DNA of 7,175 nt from an uncultured Desulfobacterales bacterium. GTDB lineage: Bacteria; Desulfobacterota; Desulfobacteria; Desulfobacterales; JAFDCJ01. Numbering within the stretch: the stretch's first letter is position 1; each line of letters starts with the position of its first letter. The translations under genes and the position numbers were made by a program. Below are positions 1 through 5,795 of the stretch, piece by piece. Under the pieces are notes generated by a model. It ran no database searches. It saw only the letters and a program-made list of their open reading frames with translations, and had not been told where the DNA came from. The DNA is taken from contig CALZJV010000310.1 of NCBI GenBank assembly GCA_945787595.1, positions 1 through 7,175 of the forward strand. The letters are read 5' to 3'.

Positions 1-102
1 TGCGAAAGCTCGGAATATCCAGATATTCCTGCGTTTTCGCGCCTTGCCGGACGGGCGCCTCAACGCCTAAAATTGTGAACTTATTCTTTCGTGAACCCTT
101 AG
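1..102. repeat. Partial copy of a ~164-bp palindromic repeat (right two thirds)
   Basis: Bases 1-99 are identical to 7077-7175. The near-palindromic centre GGAATATCCAGATATTCC lies at 12-29, and the right arm runs outward to CCCTTAG at 96-102. This arm is the imperfect reverse complement of the left arm seen at 7015-7087. Nothing in it looks coding. The window starts inside the element, so the left arm of this copy is missing. It is either a dispersed non-autonomous repeat at which the assembly broke, or the overlap of a circular molecule. Confidence 0.85.
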
Positions 103-817
103 TGCGTTCTTTCAAATTAATTTCTTCTTCTCCGTATCGCGTTATATCAGTGCTGCTGTATCACCGTAGATAATGTCATCGACAAAATGATAAATCGTAT
201 TCTCTATCGACTTGATAATTTTTCACAAAATAATCTGGAATCTGAAATCCGCGTCTATACTCAATGCCCCTCCGACAGATTTCCAGAAAAAGATAAAAAT
301 GGCAATGAAATCAAAAAACCAAAAATCGAATTGTTTGCCCTCCGGGGCGTAGGCCCTGCGGGCCGGAGGCCTTCAATCTCGTCTTCGCAGACGCACAACC
401 TACTGAAGAACAAAATTATACCGCTGTGCTTTCCAGGGTCAAAGATAATCTCGACAAACAAAATTCATACATCAATACAATCTGTTCTAGTGTCTCCTGC
501 ATTAATCTTGATTAAGACTCCATGAGCATTTGCTGCCCAAAACTGCCCAAAGACACCGATGCCAGAATCGGAGTCCGCCGTTAATGAATGCGCCTCATTT
601 ATTAAACGCATCCTTAACATAAATGCATATAACAGATAGTTCTTATAGTTGGCAAGGGAAAATGTGCAGTATCCGCGGCCTGGGACTAAAATTATGCCGC
701 ACCCACCGATCATGGTATTACCGCCTGGATGGAATCCAGCTATTCTACTTTACCCGTAATCCGTGAAACCCTTTCCATCTCAGCACTCAAAAGGCTTAAA
801 TAAATAAGGTGTCAAAC
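103..817. other. Non-coding or decayed stretch, no convincing gene
   Basis: About 700 bp without a gene I would defend. The longest open frames (187-525 plus, 465-713 minus) have no good ribosome-binding site and no recognisable domain, and the plus one runs through the GC-rich hairpin at 339-369. On the minus strand, short protein-like runs such as MERVSRITGKVE (740-778) are followed directly by stop codons. That would fit decayed coding remnants or dispersed-repeat sequence, but is too short to name. A small inverted repeat, CTGGAT-GGA-ATCCAG, sits near 725-739. Confidence 0.5.
339..369. repeat. GC-rich REP-like hairpin
   Basis: CCTCCGG at 339-345 is the reverse complement of CCGGAGG at 363-369. 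Inside, GGCCC (352-356), loop TGC, GGGCC (360-364) offers a second, partly competing stem. The segment is sharply GC-rich in an otherwise AT-rich surround. It resembles small dispersed REP-type palindromes. No U-run follows on either strand, so an intrinsic terminator is less likely. Confidence 0.5.
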
Positions 818-836
818 CTTGAATTTTGAATTCAAG
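818..836 (-). terminator. Small perfect hairpin downstream of the truncated gene
   Basis: CTTGAATT (818-825), loop TTG, AATTCAAG (829-836) is a perfect 8-bp stem, about 66 nt past the stop codon at 903. On the minus strand it is followed by GTTTGACACCTTATTTATTT, which is only moderately U-rich, and the stem is AT-rich. A weak terminator is possible; chance is also possible in this AT-rich DNA. Confidence 0.25.
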
Positions 837-902
837 CGCTCAAAATTAACTCAAAAAAAGGGATACTATGCACAATTAAAATCATAACAAATCTAATGCC
901 CC

Positions 903-1421
903 TTATTTACCACCTTTAATGCAGATAGAATCGGTTCCTTCGATGAGTGTGCCATCGAACAATGCTCCGATAACCTCAGCCTCTGTGGTAGCTTCTCTAA
1001 ATGCCCCAGCCGTATTATCAATCTTAACCTCCATATCATCGTAGCCATCATGATTCACATCCTTGATTTTGGTCTGAAGTTTGTTCTTCTTGCCCTTAAC
1101 TTCGACGTCAAGACCGTTTAAGGTCACAGTTGAAGGATCGACTTGGGCTGCATCAAAGCCAGACTCAGGGTCACTTAGAATAGCCACTGGGATATGGCCC
1201 TTGCCATCGTCTTTGAAACATTTGGGATGTTTATGTTTGCCCGGGTTGATGTCGATTTCAACGGGAATAAAATATGGCACGCTGAGCGACAACGTGTAGT
1301 CGCCAGTGCTCCAGGAAGAGCGAAACCTCACAATGGCATAGTAAGTTCCTGACGATGGGCAGTCCCAAACCATCTGTGACAAACTGCTACCACCAAAATT
1401 GTCATTGCTCGCAATCTCGCT
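903..1421 (-). pseudogene. C-terminal fragment of a secreted protein (PPC end plus acidic Ca-loop domain)
   Basis: The frame is open from a stop at 1422-1424 to TAA at 903-905. The only in-frame starts near the top (TTG at 1380-1382, ATG at 1371-1373) fall inside a domain. The upstream codons read SEIASNDNFGGSS and continue to SGTYYAIVRF and GDYTLSLSV, which matches the second half of a bacterial pre-peptidase C-terminal (PPC) domain. Counting from the TTG, residues 41-123 form a second domain that starts VEIDINPG, carries HIPVAILSD and QVDPSTVTLNG, and ends in DVNHDGYDDMEV (108-119), an EF-hand/dockerin-like Ca loop. Related domains are found at the C-termini of secreted and surface proteins. 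There is no signal peptide, and the N-terminal catalytic or binding part is missing, so the fragment is probably not functional. The C-terminus looks intact (GTDSICIKGGK). It lies 211 bp downstream of the second C69 gene, on the same strand. Confidence 0.65.
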
Positions 1422-1632
1422 TTATCCAGTCCTTTAGGCTCCCAACAAAACAGCCAACGTCCTGTCAGGAGCCTACTCAGCCGAATTTGAGTATTGGCGG
1501 AGCACGGGCTTCCTGGGTGGCGGCCTGGCTTTCAAATTCCACAAATCCCCTCCCTATCTCCAAATTAAGAGTGAGGCTACAGTGGAATTCCTCCGTAGCC
1601 TCAAAGAATCGGCGTGACATTACTTTAATTAA
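1422..1632. other. Unassigned spacer abutting the truncated gene
   Basis: About 210 bp between the stop of the C69 gene and the sudden start of the PPC remnant. On the minus strand a 48-codon frame (1474-1620, starting MSRRFFEATEEFHC) and its continuation past stops (ending VGSLKDWIKRDCEQ) look protein-like but match no family I recognise. Another minus frame reads WLFCWEPKGLDK up to the junction. The mixture of frames suggests a dispersed repeat or a decayed insertion that removed the 5' end of the neighbouring gene. Confidence 0.4.
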
Positions 1633-3336
1633 TTATGGCGCCGGAGGCTGGTAATTTATGAGGTTCAGCCACCATTCGGGAAAGCTCGATGCTCTCGTAG
1701 CCTGAACTGCCCAGTGTTGTGTCAGAAGATGATCTCCCAGGTACTTCCAATCTTCATGCCAGTCTACTGCAGTGTCGTAAGCAAAGTCACTTATGAGCTT
1801 TACAACCTTCTGGGGTACCTTCCCGTGCTTTTCGTATATCTTCTTGTGTTTGTCAAAGATCTTCGCGGCCTCTCCCTGCACTGCAGCTGCTTCCACATAA
1901 ATATCGGCCATAACGGGATCACGGAATTCTTGAATAGTTTCGATAGCTGAATTCCACCGCAACTCTGCCATTCTTTGTGTATAAGTATTAACCCACCAGC
2001 CAGAATCTCGACGAAAAGTCTCAGCCCGTGAACCGGTTGGGTAGAATTCAGGCAGCTCCTTCATAATGGGCCACAGAGGAGTTAGATACGTAGAAGCTGG
2101 ATGCCCGTAACCATACCAACTGATGCCTTTAATGGGATCAGGCAACCACCCCTTTACCTGGCCGATATGGACATAGCAGGTTCGATGTATGCCGATGCTG
2201 CGCTCAAAACCACTGCCACGAATCGGATCACCCCACGGACCTCCGGCAAGTTGCGTATCAGAAGTTGGTGTTTCATTCGGCCCAACAGTCAAAGAGAATT
2301 CTGTACCCTCATAGTAATCCCCTTTAATCTTGAATATATCGTGAACTGACAGTTTATTGTCAGGCGTTACTGAGAGAGGATACGTGTCGGGATCTGCATG
2401 GGGACTTAATCCCAGCGAAGGTGCCATCAGATCTAATGCCCGCCATTCCCGTCGGCCGCTGTACACACTTTTCGAGGGGCAGTATATTTCGTTCGGTTTG
2501 AAAGGGTCGCCTTCGATATACCAACCCTGCTGAATTGCAAAAGACTTAAGGTTGGGTGAGTACATGTAGTTTTCATGATCATTAAAGTCTACATAATTAA
2601 TTCTGGCACGGTTTGCACTCACAAAGACATGATCATCCGGAAGCTTAAAAGCGACCCAGACATCCCGGCCGTAAAACTCAGCAACCCATACTTCATTTCC
2701 ATCTGTAATGTCCATGCATTCGGCACTTTGATTGGTCCACCCGTATGTTTCAACCAGATCACCCATAATGCGTACTGCTTCTCGGGCTGTGGCTGCCCGC
2801 TCTAAGGCAATATCCTGAGCAAACCAGCAGTCAATAAGTCCTGTGCTATCTCTTATCATGACCTGTCGAACTTCCCGCCCATAGTCCGTGCTCGCGTCAA
2901 TACCCATAGTAGTCTCACCCATTGCCACGCCTTTTTCATTCATAAAGGAGTAACGGGAATGAAAATAAGCATACGTATGAGGAACCTGAGGCATTACGCC
3001 AACTATTTCGGCTCCTCCAAACGGTGGGTCCTCGGGGTATACTGGCGGGTACACGCCATAATCGACGTAATCGTGAGAATGTATTACGATATCCCGTGTG
3101 GAACCTTCCGGCCAGTCCCTCGCCGGTATAATCCAAAGCCGAAAATCGGCTACACTAGAATCGTCATTATGGGTTATCATCGCTGAACCATCAACCGAGG
3201 CATTCTTGCCTGCGGCAATCGCCGTGCAACCTGATCTGTTTTCATCGAGCTCTTCAGCTTGAACTGAAGCGGAAAAAACCACCATCACAAATGCCAATAA
3301 CAAGCTTAAGCAGCTATAAAAAATTTTTCTTTTCAT
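1633..3336 (-). CDS. Secreted C69-family (PepD-like) dipeptidase, second paralogue
   Basis: 567 aa. Residues 1-27 are a Sec signal peptide (MKRK, hydrophobic core, ASVQA cleavage site). A nine-residue spacer, EELDENRSG, precedes Cys37, the predicted N-terminal nucleophile. The motif C-T-A-I-A-A-G-K-N-A-S-V-D-G-S (37-51) followed by HNDD (56-59) is the signature of peptidase family C69 (dipeptidase A/PepD, Ntn-hydrolase fold). In this family, autocatalytic removal of a propeptide frees the Cys amino group. NEKGVAMGETT (133-143) fits the conserved NExGV segment. The likely role is hydrolysis of dipeptides or related amides in the periplasm or outside the cell; the substrate cannot be read from sequence. 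The protein is longer than typical PepD enzymes (about 470 aa), with extra sequence in the second half. The ATG at 3334-3336 is supported by AGGGGG at 3345-3350 and by the signal peptide directly behind it. It lies 293 nt downstream of its paralogue, behind its own long leader. Confidence 0.9.
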   Translation of the reverse strand: MKRKIFYSCLSLLLAFVMVVFSASVQAEELDENRSGCTAIAAGKNASVDGSAMITHNDDSSVADFRLWIIPARDWPEGSTRDIVIHSHDYVDYGVYPPVYPEDPPFGGAEIVGVMPQVPHTYAYFHSRYSFMNEKGVAMGETTMGIDASTDYGREVRQVMIRDSTGLIDCWFAQDIALERAATAREAVRIMGDLVETYGWTNQSAECMDITDGNEVWVAEFYGRDVWVAFKLPDDHVFVSANRARINYVDFNDHENYMYSPNLKSFAIQQGWYIEGDPFKPNEIYCPSKSVYSGRREWRALDLMAPSLGLSPHADPDTYPLSVTPDNKLSVHDIFKIKGDYYEGTEFSLTVGPNETPTSDTQLAGGPWGDPIRGSGFERSIGIHRTCYVHIGQVKGWLPDPIKGISWYGYGHPASTYLTPLWPIMKELPEFYPTGSRAETFRRDSGWWVNTYTQRMAELRWNSAIETIQEFRDPVMADIYVEAAAVQGEAAKIFDKHKKIYEKHGKVPQKVVKLISDFAYDTAVDWHEDWKYLGDHLLTQHWAVQATRASSFPEWWLNLINYQPPAP

Positions 3337-3629
3337 AATAATTTCCCCCTAAGTTTAATTTTTACTAAATAATTCCGTCCCTCTCTTTCCCTGACCGTCT
3401 TCAGGCGTTCAATTTGTTGTTATCTCATAAGGCATCACCTCCTTTTGTGAGGCAGACGCTGCAATAAATTATGGGTGGCCCCACACGACCAAAGAGGGGA
3501 AGCAGTGATTCTGCTGTTACGCTGGGTAGAGGTGTGTGAAAGTGGATTTGCCTCCCCTCTTTAACTTTTACCCCCATGAGAGATAAGAAGGCGGTAAAGG
3601 TCCCATCCGTCCATATCATATGATTTCAA
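3337..3629 (-). promoter_or_regulatory. Long structured leader of the second C69 gene
   Basis: 293 nt between the stop of one C69 gene and the start of the next. It holds an inverted repeat, 3491-3503 against 3550-3562 (12 of 13 bases complementary, loop about 46 nt); the minus-strand arm is AAAGAGGGGAGGC. Then comes a very strong orphan Shine-Dalgarno core, AAAGGAGGTGAT (3434-3445), and finally the gene's own AGGGGG at 3345-3350. The orphan core sits 9 nt before a two-codon frame, ATG-AGA-TAA (3420-3428). A 64-aa open frame (3425-3619) overlaps the inverted repeat; it has no recognisable domain and is probably not a gene. The leader may hold its own promoter or an attenuation or translation-control structure; no clear -35/-10 pair was found. 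Confidence 0.45.
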
Positions 3630-5123
3630 CTAGTCCTCTTCGAAAAGTTCGATAAACTCCAGCGCCTTGAAATAGGCATTCAAGGCCAAAGATTCAGCGT
3701 GTCTGGTCAGAAACCACCTTGCCAAGTATTCGTTCTGCTCGTCTTTCTTTCCCTTTTTCCCCTTCTTTCCCTTGTAAATGTCGAGAGCGGTCTTTTCAAT
3801 CCTATCTTGCAGTTCAAACGCTGCATCCTCATACTCATCCCAAACATCTCGCACCAGCGCTTTCCTGACCAGGTAGTCCTCTTCCACTAAGTCGGCCATC
3901 TTGCGGAAAGCCCAGTAGGCAGAGTTCATATCGTCGGCGGCATCCGGGTCGTAATACTCGGGCGGAGCAGATGTTCTATATGACTTACCTACTGTATATG
4001 GCTTGGGAATCTCCAGAATTCCCGAGTACCAGGGACTATAGACCGTCGAACAGGGCGTGCCTTGGGCCCTCCAATAGACGTTGCCTACGAAGGATGGCAT
4101 CTTACTTCTCAACTGCATGACAAAACTCTCCTGCGTAGAGCCTACGCAAATACGTCTCGGATCTCCAGTATGAGGCCAGTACGGTTCCATCCACTCGGGC
4201 TCGTACTCCGTGCCTTCGTAGTGGGTCCTGAGCACCTCAATGATATCTTCTACTGAAAGTTTGCGATTCGGCTTCACCGAGAATGGCGCCATCTCTTCCG
4301 GATCGTACTCGATGCCTGTCAGAAGCCGTAAGGCGCCCCACTGCCGGGTATCCATCTTAGTTATGTTCCGTCCGTATGCTTTGGCGAATTCGAACGGCTC
4401 ACCGCCGGCGGGATCATACCAACCCATATCAATTGCATGCTCAATAAGACCCGGGGATGCAAGGAAGTTCTTTTTATCCTTCAGGTTCACTTCGCGTATG
4501 GTGTACCGGTTGGGGACAAAGGCCACGTGATTGTCCGGAACTCGCTGTGCGCACCAGTGCCTTCCGCGAACCTGTTGAACCAGCCAGGCTTCCTTAGGGT
4601 CGGCCACTATCAGCGTCCGGCCTGAGGAGGCATAACCAAATCTCTCGTTCATCTCACCGATCAACAACACGCCTTCTCTTGCGGTCTTCGCCCGCTCTGC
4701 GACCACCCGCCGGGTCCAATAGGTTATTCCCCCGTCTGTCAGATCACCAGGATAGGGTTCCCTCGATCCAGAGGCGTCACTCGCTATTGCTACGCCCCAC
4801 TCGTTGAGATAACTGTCACTAAACGTGTAACCGGGCATATAGGACCACAGATAGGCCCAGGTTTCCCCGACGACCTGCTCCAGTGTGCCACCATTCCAGA
4901 GTTCAATGGTCTCTCCGGGTTCATGGTTTATTCTTGGCACCACATGCATAAGGGTGGGACAGGGGCCATCATCCTCGTTGTGGCCAAATAACACGGACTT
5001 ATCTACCGTAGCCTTTTTACCTGCCGCCAGCGAAGAGCACTTCGCTTGAAGCGGCACGGAAACAAACACCAGGGCAAATGCCAGTACCACGCTTAAACAA
5101 CCGTACAAGATTTTCTTTTTCAT
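3630..5123 (-). CDS. Secreted C69-family (PepD-like) dipeptidase, first paralogue
   Basis: 497 aa. The signal peptide (residues 1-27, MKKKILYGCL..., ending PLQA) closely resembles that of the downstream paralogue. Only Lys28 separates the predicted cleavage site from Cys29, the expected Ntn nucleophile. The family motif reads C-S-S-L-A-A-G-K-K-A-T-V-D-K-S (29-43) then HNEDD (48-52); Lys42 stands where DGS is usual. NEWGVAIASDAS (107-118) is the conserved NExGV region. A Lys/Gly run, KGKKGKKGKK, at 451-460 forms a basic tandem insert near the C-terminus, before a helical tail. The likely role is exported dipeptide or amide hydrolysis, with unknown substrate. The ATG at 5121-5123 has AAGGAG (5131-5136) at 7-nt spacing. 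It probably arose together with the next gene by tandem duplication, but the two have diverged widely. No lipobox is present, so it is not a lipoprotein. Confidence 0.9.
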   Translation of the reverse strand: MKKKILYGCLSVVLAFALVFVSVPLQAKCSSLAAGKKATVDKSVLFGHNEDDGPCPTLMHVVPRINHEPGETIELWNGGTLEQVVGETWAYLWSYMPGYTFSDSYLNEWGVAIASDASGSREPYPGDLTDGGITYWTRRVVAERAKTAREGVLLIGEMNERFGYASSGRTLIVADPKEAWLVQQVRGRHWCAQRVPDNHVAFVPNRYTIREVNLKDKKNFLASPGLIEHAIDMGWYDPAGGEPFEFAKAYGRNITKMDTRQWGALRLLTGIEYDPEEMAPFSVKPNRKLSVEDIIEVLRTHYEGTEYEPEWMEPYWPHTGDPRRICVGSTQESFVMQLRSKMPSFVGNVYWRAQGTPCSTVYSPWYSGILEIPKPYTVGKSYRTSAPPEYYDPDAADDMNSAYWAFRKMADLVEEDYLVRKALVRDVWDEYEDAAFELQDRIEKTALDIYKGKKGKKGKKDEQNEYLARWFLTRHAESLALNAYFKALEFIELFEED

Positions 5124-5320
5124 TTTTATTCTCCTTATAGCTAAATTTTATATTAGTTGGTCTCTCCGGAATGCTAACCAATCTTTCCTGATGGTCTGCT
5201 ACCCTATTCCAATGGGTATCAATCAACTCCTTTTTGTTAAACCCGCTTTAGAGGATGTACTAAACCGCCTCCCCTCTTTTCTTAGGGCAATTTTTTTACT
5301 CTATGGGCAGTGCTATAGCA
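5124..5320 (-). promoter_or_regulatory. Leader of the first C69 gene, similar to the other C69 leader
   Basis: On the minus strand it carries AAAGAGGGGAGGC (5267-5279), exactly the 13-mer of the other leader. After that comes an orphan AAGGAG (5227-5232), 103 nt before the start codon; the equivalent in the other leader is 101 nt before its start. TCAGGAAAGA (5182-5191) matches TCAGGGAAAGA (3384-3394) there. The gene's own site is AAGGAG at 5131-5136. Upstream, TATGGG (5302-5307) and CCCATA (5331-5336) can pair around the palindrome TGCTATAGCA (5311-5320). A 69-aa frame from TTG 5226 runs into the C69 gene out of frame; its start is too close to the orphan site and it is probably not translated. 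Confidence 0.45.
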
Positions 5321-5407
5321 TTGTCGTAGACCCATATTCCAAAGTTTGCAATGGTAGCTCGCGGCTTTCCGACCCCATCTCACGATGGCTTTGGCTTTGT
5401 CGAGACG
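5321..5407 (-). ncRNA. Candidate GEMM-like aptamer (degenerate c-di-GMP-I type)
   Basis: The minus strand carries a 5-bp stem, CCATC/GATGG, closed by a GTGA (GNRA) tetraloop at 5375-5388. It is preceded by AAAGCCAAAG and followed by GGTCGGAAAGCC (5363-5374). This resembles the GEMM-I core as I remember it: GGCAAA, a GNRA-capped stem, then GACGCAAAGCC. Short UCGU/ACGA segments could close the outer helix. Against it: the 5' GGC is GCC here, so the inner pairing with the 3' GCC fails, and two bases of the GACGCAAAG segment differ. It could be a decayed or variant riboswitch, or a chance match. It lies 198 nt or more upstream of the C69 start, in the right orientation to act on it. Confidence 0.3.
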
Positions 5408-5414
5408 AAAACTG

Positions 5415-5465
5415 AAATGCCCAACAGAGCAAACTTCGTCCTGTTGGGAGATAGGTGGGGCATTT
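5415..5465. promoter_or_regulatory. Overlapping alternative hairpins
   Basis: CCCAACAG (5420-5427) pairs perfectly with CTGTTGGG (5441-5448), loop 13 nt. AAATGCCC (5415-5422) can instead pair with GGGCATTT (5458-5465). The two stems share the CCC at 5420-5422, so they are mutually exclusive. Lying upstream of the aptamer-like segment and on the same transcript, they could be a switch or an attenuator; neither is followed by a strong U-run. Confidence 0.35.
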
Positions 5466-5485
5466 TAAGGCGTTTTCTCATGGTA

Positions 5486-5505
5486 TAACCTCTGAATAGA
5501 GGTTA
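5486..5505. promoter_or_regulatory. Perfect 8-bp inverted repeat, possible operator
   Basis: TAACCTCT (5486-5493), spacer GAAT, AGAGGTTA (5498-5505). A perfect dyad of this size between the MITE-like element and the structured leader could be a protein-binding site near the promoter of the first C69 gene, or a small hairpin. No U-run follows on either strand. No sure -35/-10 pair was found beside it. Confidence 0.3.
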
Positions 5506-5555
5506 ACTGGTTGAAAGAAGAGCCTTCAAAACATAAGGATGGTATATAATTAATA

Positions 5556-5688
5556 TTTAATAAATTTGATGGTTTCGTAAAAAGTCTGAAAAGAGCCAAT
5601 TTTCAAATTTCACACTTAATAATTTCAATAGGTTATGAGATCGAAATTTGAGAATTTTGACTTTTTACGAGATTGTCAAATTTAATAA
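5556..5688. mobile_element. MITE-like palindromic element with putative 8-bp target duplication
   Basis: The left arm carries ATTTGATGGTTTCGTAAAAAG, the reverse complement of the right arm starts TTTGACAATCTCGTAAAAAG, and both continue as AGTC. A second matching block (TTTTCAAATTTC against TTCTCAAATTTC) lies further in, giving imperfect arms of about 50 bp. The same 8-mer, TTTAATAA, flanks it at 5556-5563 and 5681-5688, consistent with a target-site duplication, although chance is possible in AT-rich DNA. There is no coding capacity. It looks like a non-autonomous dispersed element of the kind scattered through Desulfobacterota genomes (recollection, not checked). Confidence 0.6.
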
Positions 5689-5795
5689 GTTGAGAATGTC
5701 TGACGACACGCATTATATTTAATCTTAAAATAAAAACTGGGTCCCAAAAAGCAAGCCTGTATTATTGGGGATATATTGGGTAGGAATTTTCCGTA

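Noticed and set aside
187..525. 112-codon plus-strand open frame
   Set aside because: No ribosome-binding site, no recognisable domain, and it reads through the GC-rich hairpin at 339-369; probably chance.
3425..3619. 64-codon minus-strand frame in the C69 leader
   Set aside because: It is made up largely of the inverted repeat and leader structure, lacks a clear ribosome site and has no family resemblance.
5017..5226. 69-codon minus frame starting with TTG behind the orphan AAGGAG
   Set aside because: The start lies directly against the ribosome site and the frame runs out of phase into the signal peptide of a clear gene; at best a short leader peptide.
5285..5299. Plus-strand T-run after CCCT...AGGG as a terminator
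   Set aside because: The stem is only about 4 bp and no plus-strand gene ends there.
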